Assembly: GCF_000428745.1 (NCBI RefSeq)
Contig: NZ_KE386795.1
Location: 208,692 to 272,691 of the forward strand
Reading direction: 5' to 3'
DNA: 64,000 nucleotides
DNA from: Veillonella magna DSM 19857
GTDB lineage: Bacteria > Bacillota > Negativicutes > Veillonellales > Veillonellaceae
Notes under the pieces: model-generated
The model's input: only the letters and a program-made list of their open reading frames with translations
Databases searched by the model: none
What the model was told of the DNA's origin: nothing
Program-made: the position numbers and the translations under genes
Part shown: positions 8,880 to 19,397 of the stretch, one piece after another
How the letters are laid out: each line of letters opens with the position of its first letter
How positions within the stretch are numbered: the first letter of the stretch is position 1

Positions 8880-8909
8880 TGTAAGTGATAGATGTAAGAG
8901 GTGAAATAA

Positions 8910-10154
8910 TTGGAAAAACGTGTAGTTATTACCGGTCTCGGCGCCGTTACTCCGGTGGGCATCGGTAAGGATGCATTTTATGAAGCACTCTTGGCAGGTA
9001 AATCCGGTATTGGCCCGATTACCCATTTTGATGCCAGTGAATATGCCACTCGTATTGCCGGTGAAGTGAAGGATTTTGATATAACCAATTACGGTGTAGA
9101 AAAGAAGGAAGCACGCCGTATGGACCGTTCTGCTGAATTTGCTATTGCGGCAGCAGTAATGGCATTGGAAGATTCCCATTTGGATCTTGATGAAGAAGAT
9201 CGCGATCGTTGCGGTACTGTAGTAGGTACCGGTATCGGCGGGATCGACTCCATCCACGATGTATATGTAACGTTGTTTAATAAGGGACCTGCTCGCGTAA
9301 GTCCGTTCGCAGTGCCGATGATGATTGCCAACATGGTATCCGGTCGTGTTTCTATCCAGCTCGGTCTTCGCGGACCGGCTATTACGGATGTAACTGCTTG
9401 CGCATCCGGTACGAATGCTATCGGTGACGCATTCCGTATCGTTGCTCGCGGCGATGCCGATATTATGTTTGCCGGCGGTACGGAAGCAGCTGTATCTCCG
9501 GGAGCCGTAGCCGGCTTTGCTTCTATGAAAGCTATGTCTACGCGCAATGATGAACCGGAATTGGCATCTCGTCCGTTCGATGCCGAACGCGATGGCTTTG
9601 TTATGGGTGAAGGAGCCGGTATCGTTGTATTGGAAGAACTAGAACATGCCAAGGCTCGCGGTGCTCATATCTACGCAGAAGTTATCGGTTACGGCAGCAA
9701 TGGTGATGCATACCATATTACGGCTCCGGCACCGGGTGGTGTACAGGCACGTAAATGTATGGAATTAGCTATTAAGGATGCCGGTATTGATCCGAGCGAA
9801 ATTAACTACATCAATGCGCACGGTACGTCTACCGGTTTGAATGATAAGAACGAAACCTTTGCTATTAAGGAATTGTTCGGCGATCATGCTAAGGATATTG
9901 CCGTTAACTCTACCAAATCGATGACCGGTCATTTGCTTGGTGCCGCCGGTGCTATCGAAGCGATTGTTATGGCCATGGCTATCGAAACAGGTAAAATTCA
10001 TCCGACCATCAACTTGACGAATCCGGATCCGGAGTTGGATCTTGATTATGTTCCGGAAGGGGCTCGTGAATTGAAGGTTAACTGTGCACTTTCCAATTCC
10101 TTCGGCTTCGGCGGTCACAATGCTACATTGTTAGTACGCCGCTATGAGGACTAA
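8910..10154 (+). CDS. fabF: FabF, beta-ketoacyl-ACP synthase II
   Basis: Elongating condensing enzyme. The 414-residue protein begins at a TTG (8910) with a GAGGTG site before it, giving the canonical EKRVVITGLGAVTPVG start. The Cys-His-His triad is C164 (VTACASGTN), H304 (NAHGTSTG) and H341 (MTGHLLGAAGAIE). The two His residues make it an elongating KAS rather than FabH. No fabZ dehydratase and no acetyl-CoA carboxylase genes occur in this cluster; they must lie elsewhere. Confidence 0.96.
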   Translation: MEKRVVITGLGAVTPVGIGKDAFYEALLAGKSGIGPITHFDASEYATRIAGEVKDFDITNYGVEKKEARRMDRSAEFAIAAAVMALEDSHLDLDEEDRDRCGTVVGTGIGGIDSIHDVYVTLFNKGPARVSPFAVPMMIANMVSGRVSIQLGLRGPAITDVTACASGTNAIGDAFRIVARGDADIMFAGGTEAAVSPGAVAGFASMKAMSTRNDEPELASRPFDAERDGFVMGEGAGIVVLEELEHAKARGAHIYAEVIGYGSNGDAYHITAPAPGGVQARKCMELAIKDAGIDPSEINYINAHGTSTGLNDKNETFAIKELFGDHAKDIAVNSTKSMTGHLLGAAGAIEAIVMAMAIETGKIHPTINLTNPDPELDLDYVPEGARELKVNCALSNSFGFGGHNATLLVRRYED

Positions 10155-10901
10155 TTGAAAGGGCGCAGGACCCATAAGACAATCTCGTTACAGGCTCGTG
10201 AGGCTTCGCTTCAGGAGCTTGTGGCGCGTTTGCGCTTACCCTTGACGGATATTGCCTTACTGGACAGGGCATTTACGCATACGTCTTATGCAAATGAAAA
10301 TAAGGCACGTCATGTACAGCATAATGAACGCTTGGAATTTTTAGGTGATGCTGTATTGGACTTGATTATCGGCGAGTATCTTTTTAAAACATATCCTCAA
10401 ATGACTGAGGGTGAACTGACGAAAACAAAAGCAGCGATTGTCTGTGAAACTTCATTGGCAGCGTGCAGTAAGAAGCTGGGCTTTGGCAAATATTTATTAT
10501 TAGGACGCGGCGAAGCGGCCACCGGCGGAAGCGAACGTCCGTCGATTTTGGCGGATACCTTTGAAGCCTTGGTGGGAACGCTGTATGTGGATGTATCCTA
10601 TGAGGCAGCCTCGCAGTTTGTGTTGAGTCATTTGGCAGGATATTTGGAAAAAGCTCGAAAGGGTACCTTAGGTAAAGATTATAAAACGCTATTACAGGAA
10701 TTTGTACAGCAGGAAGGCGAACGCCAGATTCACTATTCGTTAATCGGCGAATCCGGCCCAGATCACGACAAGGTATTTTGTATGGAAGTACGCATTGACG
10801 GGCATCGGTACGCGTCCGGTACAGGTAAGAGCAAAAAAGAAGCAGAGCAGCATGCTGCACAGGTAACATTGGCGCAGCTGCAGCAGGCATCATCACATTG
10901 A
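10155..10901 (+). CDS. rnc: Ribonuclease III
   Basis: Double-strand-specific endoribonuclease for rRNA and mRNA processing. The 248-residue protein has the catalytic signature NERLEFLGDAVLDL near residue 54, the second acidic block DTFEALVGTLY, and a C-terminal double-stranded RNA-binding domain (about 170-245, ending in GKSKKEAEQHAA). The start is a TTG immediately after the fabF stop, implying translational coupling. It closes the lipid operon and is followed by an intrinsic terminator; fab-rnc linkage is common in bacteria. Confidence 0.94.
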   Translation: MKGRRTHKTISLQAREASLQELVARLRLPLTDIALLDRAFTHTSYANENKARHVQHNERLEFLGDAVLDLIIGEYLFKTYPQMTEGELTKTKAAIVCETSLAACSKKLGFGKYLLLGRGEAATGGSERPSILADTFEALVGTLYVDVSYEAASQFVLSHLAGYLEKARKGTLGKDYKTLLQEFVQQEGERQIHYSLIGESGPDHDKVFCMEVRIDGHRYASGTGKSKKEAEQHAAQVTLAQLQQASSH

Positions 10902-10910
10902 TTAGGGAAA

Positions 10911-10934
10911 GGAGTGGGAGACCGCTCCTTTTTT
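10911..10934 (+). terminator. Intrinsic terminator of the fab-rnc operon
   Basis: The stem GGAGTGG / CCGCTCC (one G-U pair) closes a GAGA tetraloop and is followed by six T. This is a textbook rho-independent terminator 9 bp after the rnc stop. Confidence 0.85.
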
Positions 10935-10937
10935 GTT

Positions 10938-11012
10938 GATGTAAAAGACAGTGATGTAAAAGAGAGTAATGTAAAAGAAAGTAATGTAAAAGAAAGTAAT
11001 GTAAAAGAGAGT
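10938..11012. repeat. Minisatellite, 5 x 15 bp
   Basis: Five head-to-tail copies of a 15-bp unit, consensus RATGTAAAAGARAGT, with 1-3 differences between copies; copies three and four are identical. They start 3 bp after the terminator T-run. The unit is a multiple of three and lies in the rnc frame beyond its stop, but the terminator makes translation unlikely. No spacers are present, so this is not a CRISPR array. Confidence 0.9.
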
Positions 11013-11083
11013 ATGATTGGGATTGAATACAGCCGATGATGAATACGGTTGTGCGTAGGATAGGAAGGAGTGACGAAGGGGAG

Positions 11084-12178
11084 ATGGCAAAGCAAGGATT
11101 GATTCCTTTTTTTATTCCTCATATCGGATGTCCGCAGCAATGCGTGTTTTGTAATCAACATCGCATAGCTTCGGGACAAGTACAGGCAACGGCGGAAGAT
11201 GTGGCACGCACCATTGAGGACTGTACGACAGGGGCAAGTTGCCACAGACAGTCGTTTTGGGAAGTCGCTTTTTACGGCGGTAGCTTTACAGCATTGCCGG
11301 CAGAGCGTCAAGAACGTTTACTTACGCCGGCTTGGCAGGCATTGCAGCGCGGTGCCATTCAAGCCATTCGTTGCTCCACAAGACCGGATGCCATTGATAA
11401 AGCAGTGATAGCCAGGCTTCGCCGCTTTGGCGTCACTACCGTTGAACTAGGCGTACAGACGATGAATCAAGCGATGCTGGATGCATCAAAGCGCGGCCAT
11501 ACGACAGAGGATGTAATCCGTGCGGTGGCACTTCTTAACGAGGCAGGGTTTACCGTAGGTATTCAACTCTTACCGGGACTGCCCGGTGAAAACTGGCATA
11601 CCTTGGTAGCCACGGCAGTAGCGGTGGCAGCCTTAGCACCTGATTTTATTCGCATCTATCCGGTAGTAGTGGTGGAGGATACGGAATTGGCAGATATGAT
11701 GCGCCGTGGTGAATATACACCATTAACTACGGAAGAAGCAGTCGCCTACAGTGCGTTTTTACACAGCTATATGAAGAGTAAAGGGATTCCCACTATTCGC
11801 ATCGGTTTACAGGCAACAGAGGATTTTGATAAAGGCATCGGTCTTGTAGGTGGTCCTTACGAACCGGCGATGGGAGAAATGGTTGTCAATTATGAATATC
11901 TTATGCGAATGAAAGCAGTTCTGCAAAGCCATCAAGTACAATGGGGACAGCCGAATACAGTGGTTGTGGTGTATCCGCGTGCATTTACTTCAAAGGTGCG
12001 CGGTTTACATAACAGCAATCGCGAACAGATGGAGAGCTTGTATGATACTGTGCGATGGTCCTGGTGCGAATGGGGTAGTCGGTCGTGGCAACGCTTGATC
12101 CCGATTCATCGTCGATGGGGAACGGCAGAAGCAACAACCGTACAAATGTATATAGATGGTATAGCCTATGTGGTATAA
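11084..12178 (+). CDS. Elp3-like radical SAM protein
   Basis: A 364-residue radical S-adenosylmethionine enzyme of the COG1243/Elp3-related group that sits near rnc and smc in many Firmicutes. The [4Fe-4S] motif is CPQQCVFC (C16, C20, C23). GGSFTALP and an ELGVQTMN block follow, with a GIQLLPGLPG segment near the middle and a C-terminal Radical_SAM_C-like region. The acetyltransferase domain of true Elp3 is missing. tRNA modification is a reasonable guess, but the substrate is unknown. I chose the ATG at 11084, just upstream of the conserved core; upstream ATGs at 11036 and 11039 are possible and would add 15-16 residues. Confidence 0.8.
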   Translation: MAKQGLIPFFIPHIGCPQQCVFCNQHRIASGQVQATAEDVARTIEDCTTGASCHRQSFWEVAFYGGSFTALPAERQERLLTPAWQALQRGAIQAIRCSTRPDAIDKAVIARLRRFGVTTVELGVQTMNQAMLDASKRGHTTEDVIRAVALLNEAGFTVGIQLLPGLPGENWHTLVATAVAVAALAPDFIRIYPVVVVEDTELADMMRRGEYTPLTTEEAVAYSAFLHSYMKSKGIPTIRIGLQATEDFDKGIGLVGGPYEPAMGEMVVNYEYLMRMKAVLQSHQVQWGQPNTVVVVYPRAFTSKVRGLHNSNREQMESLYDTVRWSWCEWGSRSWQRLIPIHRRWGTAEATTVQMYIDGIAYVV

Positions 12179-12179
12179 T
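12171..12179 (+). promoter_or_regulatory. Extended -10 promoter before smc
   Basis: TGG followed by a perfect TATAAT forms an extended -10 element about 53 bp before the smc start, overlapping the stop codon of the radical SAM gene. No good -35 is visible. Confidence 0.4.
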
Positions 12180-12231
12180 AGATAAGATAATACATAGTGC
12201 ATAGGTACAAGCAGTAGGAAAGGTGGTAGCC

Positions 12232-15200
12232 ATGCAGCTTCTTCGTTTGGAGCTACGAGGATTTAAATCCTTTGCGGACAAAACTATAGTGAAATTTTCA
12301 CCGGGCATGACTGCCATAGTAGGGCCTAACGGCAGTGGTAAAAGTAACATTACGGATGCCATGCGTTGGGTGTTGGGCGAATCGAATGTGCGTAATTTGC
12401 GTGGCCAGCGTTCGGAAGATGTCATCTTTGCGGGAACGGAAAAGCGTAAACCGCTCAGTACGGCAGAGGTGACTTTAGTCTTTGATAACAGCGACGGGCA
12501 ATTACCGGTAGAGCGAGCGGAGGTGGCCGTAACCAGACGGTTGTATCGTACCGGGGAAAGCGAATTCTTTATTAATAAGCAAGCATGTCGATTAAAGGAT
12601 ATTCATTTGCTTTTGGCGGATACCGGGCTTGGTAAGGATTCCATGGCCATTATCGGACAGAATCGCGTGGATGCCATTTTAAACAGCAAACCGGAGGAAC
12701 GACGTCTGATTTTTGAAGAGGTAGCCGGTATTGCTCGGTTTAAGCTCAATAAAGAAGAGGCATTGCGGCGCATTGGAACGACGACGCGCAATATGGAACG
12801 CGTGGCGGATTTAATGGCCAATCTATCGGAGCAAACGGAAAGCTTGGCAGAGAAGGCCGAGGCTACGCGCGAGTATAACCGCCTCAGTCGAGAACGACGG
12901 ACCTATGAAGCCGTGCTGACTCTGCATGAGTATCGCACGGCGGATCGCTTATTTACGCGACAGGAAAACGATAAGCTGGCGTTGGAAGCAGAGGATGTGG
13001 AGCTACAAACGACGGAGGCGACGACCGGCGCGGAAGAGCAACGGTTACAGCTGGCGTTGACGGAACAGCGTACCGCGCTGCGTACCTGCGAAGAGGATTA
13101 TGCCAAAGCACAGCGCCGCGAGGCAGAATGCGAAGGAGACGTACGCATGTTGTGCGAGCAAATGCGAACCATGGAAAAGGAAGCGGCGGATAAAAAGAGT
13201 CGCTTGGATGAATTGGATGCCTCTCGGGAAGCTGATTCGCAGCAGGTGCAGTTATTGGAGAAACTGATGGCTGACGAAGAAGCGGAGCTTGTATTGCTGC
13301 GTGCTAAAGAACGGGAAGCGGAGAGCTATTATACATCGGCTACGGCAGCCTTGACGGCCGGACAAGCATCGTTTATGGAGGCGCAACAAAAGGAGCGGAC
13401 CCGACGGGAACAGGAAATGGCGTTGATTGCGAAAGCGGAAAGCTATCGTTCGGATGTGACGGCGGCGGAAGACGAGTATCGGCGCTTAACGGAAAGTTTG
13501 GAACGTTTGGAAACGGAAATCGAAGAAGCGCGTCGTGACACCGCATCTATCCGCGAAGGCTATGAACAGCTGACGATACAACTAACCGAGGCGGAAGCAG
13601 ACGGACGCCGTTGCCGGGAACGTCAGAGCGAATGCCAGCAAACGATGCGCCGCTTGGAAAAGGAACAGCGCCAGAATCGACAACGCTTGGAGCAGGATAA
13701 AGGGCGACGGGAGCTGTTATCACAATGGGCCGAACAGTACGAAGGCTACAGTGAAGGTACGCGAAACGTATTGAAAGCTACCTTGCCGTGGCGTAAGGCG
13801 GTGGCCGGTGCCGTAGCCGAATTATTTACGGTAGATGACACGTATGCAACGGCTATCGAAATTGCTCTCGGCGGCAGTGTCAATCACGTCGTAACCACTA
13901 CGTCGCAGGTAGCCTCGCAAGCGGTGGCGTATTTGAAGGAAACCCAAGGCGGACGCGTTACATTTTTGCCGTTGGAAGCGGTGAAGGGGCGACGTCTTAC
14001 ATCGCCGGCACTGCAGGAACCGCATGTACAAGGATTGGCTGTTGATTGTATCAAATTTGATAATCGCTATGAGGGAATTTTTGCACAGTTGTTGGGCAGA
14101 GTGATTGTAGTTGATACATTAGAACATGCTATAGGGTTGCAGAAAAAATACCAGCATCGGTTGTCCGTAGTTACTCTTGGCGGTGAACAATTACAACCCG
14201 GCGGATCGTTAACGGGCGGTGCCGTAAAACGGCGGAAGGCTACCGTTATGGCGCGCAAACGAGAAGCACAGCAACTGGACGAGCGCATCGCCGTAACGGA
14301 GCATCGCTTGGAAGCGGCCAAGGCAGAGATGGCAACCTGTGAAACGGCACTGAGTGAAACGGATACAGCCTTGCAAGTAGCGACGGAGCGGTATCGCGAT
14401 TTACATTTGCAGCAGGCGAGTCGCGAGGCTACACTTACGGTAGCTAAGGAACGGTTGGAGCGCAAGGAACGAGTATATCATGATGAAACGGCGCGTCGTC
14501 ATGAATTGGAGACGCGCAGAGTTCAGCTTACGCAGGCATTACAGGATGCAGAGCAACAGCGAACAGCGTTGTACAGCGAAGGGGAAAGTGCGGAGGACGA
14601 AGCGGAACGCGTGAAAGAGCTGAGTCGACTGCAGGAGGCCCAACAAAAAGCGTATGAAGTGTTGAGTCAAGCGAAGTTGGCCGTTATGCAAGGAGACAAT
14701 GCACAAGACGAACGACGTCGCACGATTCACGAAAAGAAGGGTGCCATTGCTTCTTATGAATTGCGTCGTCAACCGTTGTATACGGCTTGGCAGGAAGCCA
14801 GCGAAGCAATGCAGCATCGGTTACCGCAAGCGCTGTCCGAGGCGGAAACAGCATTGAAGGAATGCCGCGCTATTATACAGACGATGGCGTCGGGCAAGGA
14901 TGCCATGTACGGACGCATTAAAGAGTGTGAGCAAGCTGTCAATGAATTACGAGAGCGCCGACGGGTAAATGAAAATCGTCTTCGCCAGGTGCAGCGTCGC
15001 TTAGGCGATATGCGCGAACAGCTGGCAAAGTATGAGGTACAGAAGGAGCAAGCCTTGGAAAAATTGGATGCTCTCGGCTTTACCCGCGAGGAAGCGCAGG
15101 CACTGCGCGTGGATGGTGCCGTTGCCGATTGGAAGACAGCACATATTACTTTATCCACAGCCATCGAAGCGTTGGGGGCCGTTAATCCCAATGCTATCGA

Positions 15201-15783
15201 GGAGTATGAAGAGGCAAGGAATAAGCTGGCCTTCTACGAAGCGCAGCAAAATGATTTAACCGAAGCAAAAGCACAGCTGGAAACAGTAATCGAAGAAATC
15301 GACAAGGCGATGACCGATCAACTGTTGCAGGTATTGGATATCGTTGGCGAACGCTTTCAAAGTATTTTCAGTCAGCTGTTCGGCGGTGGACAGGCACAGA
15401 TTGTAGTGACTGATCGGGAGCATATTTTGACGGGGGGCATTGATTTTTATATTCAGCCACCGGGAAAGAAGCGTCAGCAGCTGAGTTTATTGTCCGGCGG
15501 TGAACGGGCTTTGACGGTTATTGCGCTACTGTTTTCGTTTCTCGATTACCGGCCGGCTCCGTTTTGCGTGTTGGATGAAGTGGATGCGGCCTTGGACGAA
15601 GCAAATGTAGAACGCTTCGGTCGGTATCTTAAAACCTTGGGTGAGGATACCCAATTCATTGTGGTATCTCATCGTAAGCGAACCATGGAGGCAGCTCATG
15701 TATTGCAAGGGGTAACGATGGTGGAACGCGGTGTATCGCGATTGCTCACGGTAACCTTAGAGGATGTAAAGGAGGATATGTAA
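12232..15783 (+). CDS. smc: SMC chromosome condensation ATPase
   Basis: Core subunit of the SMC-ScpAB condensin that compacts and segregates chromosomes. The 1183-residue protein has an N-terminal Walker A (GPNGSGKS, 31-38), long coiled coils, a hinge at roughly residues 505-665 with Gly-rich LGGS and GGSLTGGA segments, and a C-terminal ABC signature LLSGGERALT followed by Walker B VLDEVDAALDEAN. The ATG at 12232 follows AAAGGTGG; an earlier in-frame GTG overlaps that site and is less likely. It overlaps ftsY by one base. Confidence 0.97.
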   Translation: MQLLRLELRGFKSFADKTIVKFSPGMTAIVGPNGSGKSNITDAMRWVLGESNVRNLRGQRSEDVIFAGTEKRKPLSTAEVTLVFDNSDGQLPVERAEVAVTRRLYRTGESEFFINKQACRLKDIHLLLADTGLGKDSMAIIGQNRVDAILNSKPEERRLIFEEVAGIARFKLNKEEALRRIGTTTRNMERVADLMANLSEQTESLAEKAEATREYNRLSRERRTYEAVLTLHEYRTADRLFTRQENDKLALEAEDVELQTTEATTGAEEQRLQLALTEQRTALRTCEEDYAKAQRREAECEGDVRMLCEQMRTMEKEAADKKSRLDELDASREADSQQVQLLEKLMADEEAELVLLRAKEREAESYYTSATAALTAGQASFMEAQQKERTRREQEMALIAKAESYRSDVTAAEDEYRRLTESLERLETEIEEARRDTASIREGYEQLTIQLTEAEADGRRCRERQSECQQTMRRLEKEQRQNRQRLEQDKGRRELLSQWAEQYEGYSEGTRNVLKATLPWRKAVAGAVAELFTVDDTYATAIEIALGGSVNHVVTTTSQVASQAVAYLKETQGGRVTFLPLEAVKGRRLTSPALQEPHVQGLAVDCIKFDNRYEGIFAQLLGRVIVVDTLEHAIGLQKKYQHRLSVVTLGGEQLQPGGSLTGGAVKRRKATVMARKREAQQLDERIAVTEHRLEAAKAEMATCETALSETDTALQVATERYRDLHLQQASREATLTVAKERLERKERVYHDETARRHELETRRVQLTQALQDAEQQRTALYSEGESAEDEAERVKELSRLQEAQQKAYEVLSQAKLAVMQGDNAQDERRRTIHEKKGAIASYELRRQPLYTAWQEASEAMQHRLPQALSEAETALKECRAIIQTMASGKDAMYGRIKECEQAVNELRERRRVNENRLRQVQRRLGDMREQLAKYEVQKEQALEKLDALGFTREEAQALRVDGAVADWKTAHITLSTAIEALGAVNPNAIEEYEEARNKLAFYEAQQNDLTEAKAQLETVIEEIDKAMTDQLLQVLDIVGERFQSIFSQLFGGGQAQIVVTDREHILTGGIDFYIQPPGKKRQQLSLLSGGERALTVIALLFSFLDYRPAPFCVLDEVDAALDEANVERFGRYLKTLGEDTQFIVVSHRKRTMEAAHVLQGVTMVERGVSRLLTVTLEDVKEDM

Positions 15784-16715
15784 TGGCCTTAGGCTTTTTT
15801 AATAAAATAAAAAAAGGGTTGGAAAAAACCCGTAAACAATTTGTAAAAAACGTAGAACGCGTTGTTATCGGTTATGCGCAGATTGACGATGATTTCTTGG
15901 ATGATTTGGAAGCCGTTATGCTCACCGGTGATTTAGGGGTGCGCACTACGGAGTATTTGATGAAAGAAATTCGTCGCGGTGTTACGGAAGGAATCATTAA
16001 CAATACCGGCGATGTTATGCCTTTCATGGAAGCGCGTATTGCCGAAATGCTGGGTGCGCAGGAAGAAGAACTGACGTTGCACAATCCAGAGGTTATTTTA
16101 GTGGTAGGTGTCAACGGTGTAGGCAAAACGACGACGATTGCCAAGCTGGCGCATTATTACAAAGAAGAAGGTAAATCGGTTATTTTGGCAGCGGCCGATA
16201 CGTTCCGTGCAGCTGCGTCCGAACAGCTTACGATTTGGGCGGAACGGGCCGGTGTTCCCATTGTAAAGCATAAAGAAGGCGCCGATCCGGCAGCGGTTGT
16301 ATTCGATGCCTTGGCCTCGGCGAAAGCCAAACAGGCGGATGTAGTCATCATTGATACGGCCGGTCGTCTTCATACCAAAACAAACTTGATGGAAGAGCTG
16401 AAAAAAATTGGTCGCGTAGCCGACAAACAGGTACCGGGCGCACCGCATCAGACGCTGTTGGTACTGGACGGTACAACGGGACAAAATGCAGTAAGCCAGG
16501 CGAAACTGTTCGGCCAAGCCGTGCCGGTTAATGGCATTGTTGTTACGAAGCTGGACGGTACGGCCAAAGGCGGCGTGGTTATTTCCATCAAAGAGGAATT
16601 AGGGGTTCCCGTACGGTGGATCGGCGTAGGCGAAGGCATGGACGATTTGCGTCCGTTTAATGCCAAGGATTTCACGAATGCCTTATTTGCCAAAACGACG
16701 GAAGAGCAGCCGTAG
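15783..16715 (+). CDS. ftsY: FtsY, signal recognition particle receptor
   Basis: SRP GTPase receptor that delivers ribosome-nascent chain complexes to the translocon. The 310-residue NG domain carries G1 GVNGVGKTT (109-117), DTFRAAASEQL (139-149), G3 DTAGRLH (191-197) and TKLDGTAKGG. The acidic A domain of E. coli FtsY is absent; a short basic N-terminal helix (KIKKGLEKTRKQF) may serve as the membrane anchor, as in other Firmicutes. The start overlaps the smc stop (TAATG). Confidence 0.96.
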   Translation: MALGFFNKIKKGLEKTRKQFVKNVERVVIGYAQIDDDFLDDLEAVMLTGDLGVRTTEYLMKEIRRGVTEGIINNTGDVMPFMEARIAEMLGAQEEELTLHNPEVILVVGVNGVGKTTTIAKLAHYYKEEGKSVILAAADTFRAAASEQLTIWAERAGVPIVKHKEGADPAAVVFDALASAKAKQADVVIIDTAGRLHTKTNLMEELKKIGRVADKQVPGAPHQTLLVLDGTTGQNAVSQAKLFGQAVPVNGIVVTKLDGTAKGGVVISIKEELGVPVRWIGVGEGMDDLRPFNAKDFTNALFAKTTEEQP

Positions 16716-16814
16716 AAATAGAGTAAGATAAAATAAAAGAAAAGGCATAGGTACGCGAGACGAGTTGTATGGGATTGTAAAATTAGTAAGGACGAATAGA
16801 AGGACAAAGAGAGA

Positions 16815-17228
16815 ATGAATGTACGTACTATGACACGAGATGATATTATCGCTTATAGCGAACGTGAAAACGAAGTAAACCAATACGGCGCACCGAAGGA
16901 AGCCTTTGCCACCATTGCGGATCTTGTTATGTATATGGGGCGCGAATTATATCGCCCCATTACACGCCTGTTACTGGCAAATTGGCGCGAGCTGCAGGGG
17001 CGGTTGGCTTCCTTTAAAGACAGCGAATGGGAGCTACCTGCTAAAGTAGCTGACGAAAGCGGACTGGACAAGCGTTCGGTAGCATTACTTATTGAGGTAT
17101 TGGAAGGACAAGACACGACAATTCAGGCAGAAGCCGGTAAGACGACACTGACCGCGGCAGAGCGCGCAATGATTCAAGAACACTTGCAGGCCAGTCGTAC
17201 GGAGGTTCCGGCGGAACAGGAGCAGTAA
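16815..17228 (+). CDS. Uncharacterised 137-residue protein
   Basis: I do not recognise this protein. It is hydrophilic and looks mostly helical, without signal peptide or membrane segment. The middle (about residues 73-98, ending LLIEVLEGQ) could form a small helical, winged-helix-like unit, but that is inference. The C terminus is rich in Glu, Gln and Ala. It lies 99 bp after ftsY and ends 1 bp before the uvrB ATG, so it probably shares a transcript with the uvr genes. The codon use resembles its neighbours. An internal ATG five codons later is an alternative start. Confidence 0.6.
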   Translation: MNVRTMTRDDIIAYSERENEVNQYGAPKEAFATIADLVMYMGRELYRPITRLLLANWRELQGRLASFKDSEWELPAKVADESGLDKRSVALLIEVLEGQDTTIQAEAGKTTLTAAERAMIQEHLQASRTEVPAEQEQ

Positions 17229-17229
17229 T

Positions 17230-19386
17230 ATGGCGACGCCTACTATACACAGAAATTACAGCGGCGAGCCTACACCGTTTAAGGTGGAGGCTCCCTTTGC
17301 GCCTATGGGGGATCAACCGGCAGCGATTGATTCTTTGGCGAAGGGAATAGAAAACGGCGATTGGGCACAGGTACTCCTCGGGGCTACCGGTACGGGCAAG
17401 ACCTATACGATGGCTAAGCTTATCGAACGGGTGCAAAAGCCGACGTTGATTATTGCCCATAATAAAACATTGGCGGCGCAGTTGGCCAGTGAATTTAAAA
17501 GTTTTTTCCCGAATAACGCCGTAGAATATTTCGTATCCTATTACGATTTTTATCAACCGGAAGCGTATATTGCTTCTACCGACACATATATTGAGAAAGA
17601 TGCGTCCATTAACGATGAAATCGATAAATTGCGCCACTCGGCGACGATGAGCCTTTTCGAACGACGGGATGTCATTATTGTAGCTTCCGTCAGCTGTATT
17701 TACGGCTTAGGCGATCCGGAGGATTACAGTGATTTGGTATTGTCTCTTCGCTTAGGGCAAGAAAAGTCGCGCGAAGACATTCTAAAAAAATTGGTGGATA
17801 TTCAATACAGCCGTAACGATATGAATTTTACCCGCGGTACTTTCCGCGTTCACGGGGATACCATTGAAATTTTCCCGGCCGCTTACAGTGAAAGGGCGGT
17901 ACGGGTGGAACTATTCGGTGATGAAATCGATCGCCTGGCGGAAATTGATGTACTTACCGGTGAGGTCGTGGCGGAGCGCAAGCATATTGCTGTCTACCCG
18001 GCATCACATTATGTAACGACTAAGGATAAATTAAATCTGGCCATTCAACGAATTGAAGCCGAATTGGAGGAACGTTTGGCACAACTGAAGGCGAAGGATC
18101 GTTTGTTGGAAGCGCAACGCTTGGAGCAACGCACGCGATACGATATTGAAATGATGCAGGAAATGGGGTATTGCTCCGGTATCGAAAACTATTCCCGTCT
18201 TCTATCGAATCGCAAGCCCGGTGAAGCACCGTTTACGTTGATTGACTACTTCCCCGATGATTTTATGATTCTCATCGATGAGTCTCACGTGACCTTGCCC
18301 CAGCTGCGTGCTATGTATAACGGGGACCGAGCCCGCAAGGAAAACCTGATTGAATACGGATTTCGCTTGCCGTCGGCTCTCGATAATCGCCCCTTGAAGT
18401 TTGAGGAGTTTGAAGAACGCATTAATCAAATTGTTTACGTGTCGGCTACGCCGGGACCCTACGAAATGGAAGTGCAAACCAATATTGCGGAACAGATTAT
18501 CCGTCCTACCGGTTTGTTGGATCCGGTTATCGAAATTCGTCCCATCAAGGGGCAGATGGATGATTTATTAGGTGAAATTCATCAGCGTACAAAACGGAAC
18601 GAGCGCGTACTGGTAACGACGCTGACGAAAAAAATGGCCGAGGATTTAACGGATTATCTCAAGGAAATGGGCGTGCGGGTGCGATACCTGCATTCCGATA
18701 TTGCCACTATCGAGCGGGCCGATATTATACGCGATTTGCGTGCCGGCGTATTCGATGTTCTGGTGGGGATTAACTTGCTTCGCGAAGGATTGGATATGCC
18801 GGAGGTGTCCTTGGTGGCTATTCTTGATGCGGATAAGGAAGGCTTTTTGCGCAGCGATACGTCACTGATTCAGACGATAGGTCGTGCGGCGCGCAATGAA
18901 AACGGGCGCGTTATTATGTATGCGGATCGCGTAACCGGATCTATGGATAGAGCCATAGCGGAAACGAATCGTCGCCGCAAGGTACAGCAAGCATATAATG
19001 AAGAGCATGGTATTGTGCCGAAGTCGATTCGCAAAGAAGTAAAGAACCTTATTGATTTAACGAAACTGGAAGATGAAGAGCAGCCGACAAGTCGCAAGCG
19101 AGGACGACGCAGTAAAGATAGCACGGATACGTCTTCGCAAGTGGCGGAAACAACAGCTTCTTATAAAACAGGTGTGACGGCAGCAGCAGAAATGACTGCG
19201 GAGGATATATATAATCGGATTGAACGGTTAACCCGTGAAATGAAGGAAGCCGCTAAGCTGTTAGAATTTGAAAAGGCCGCTGCATTGCGCGATGAACTGG
19301 GTGAATTGCGTCAGCGTTGGTCTGATATGCATGAGGCAGGCCGGCGTAAACCGCGTGCGGCCAAGGATCAGAAACAACAAAAGTGA
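17230..19386 (+). CDS. uvrB: UvrB, excision repair helicase subunit
   Basis: Damage-verifying subunit of UvrABC. The 718-residue protein has Walker A GATGTGKT (51-58), the beta-hairpin region around [14 protein letters not shown], the Walker B-like [11 protein letters not shown], helicase motifs ending QTIGRAARN, and a C-terminal UVR domain for UvrC binding (about 660-695). It is longer than the usual ~660-670 residues because of a charged, low-complexity linker before the UVR domain (about 617-655) and a basic tail. It starts 1 bp after the unknown gene and leads directly into uvrA. Confidence 0.97.
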   Translation: MATPTIHRNYSGEPTPFKVEAPFAPMGDQPAAIDSLAKGIENGDWAQVLLGATGTGKTYTMAKLIERVQKPTLIIAHNKTLAAQLASEFKSFFPNNAVEYFVSYYDFYQPEAYIASTDTYIEKDASINDEIDKLRHSATMSLFERRDVIIVASVSCIYGLGDPEDYSDLVLSLRLGQEKSREDILKKLVDIQYSRNDMNFTRGTFRVHGDTIEIFPAAYSERAVRVELFGDEIDRLAEIDVLTGEVVAERKHIAVYPASHYVTTKDKLNLAIQRIEAELEERLAQLKAKDRLLEAQRLEQRTRYDIEMMQEMGYCSGIENYSRLLSNRKPGEAPFTLIDYFPDDFMILIDESHVTLPQLRAMYNGDRARKENLIEYGFRLPSALDNRPLKFEEFEERINQIVYVSATPGPYEMEVQTNIAEQIIRPTGLLDPVIEIRPIKGQMDDLLGEIHQRTKRNERVLVTTLTKKMAEDLTDYLKEMGVRVRYLHSDIATIERADIIRDLRAGVFDVLVGINLLREGLDMPEVSLVAILDADKEGFLRSDTSLIQTIGRAARNENGRVIMYADRVTGSMDRAIAETNRRRKVQQAYNEEHGIVPKSIRKEVKNLIDLTKLEDEEQPTSRKRGRRSKDSTDTSSQVAETTASYKTGVTAAAEMTAEDIYNRIERLTREMKEAAKLLEFEKAAALRDELGELRQRWSDMHEAGRRKPRAAKDQKQQK

Positions 19387-19397
19387 AAGGAGTTGCC

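Noticed and set aside
10902-11090. Minus-strand frame with repeated FYIT-like units
   Set aside because: It is only the translation of the 15-bp minisatellite plus the terminator, with no ribosome site.
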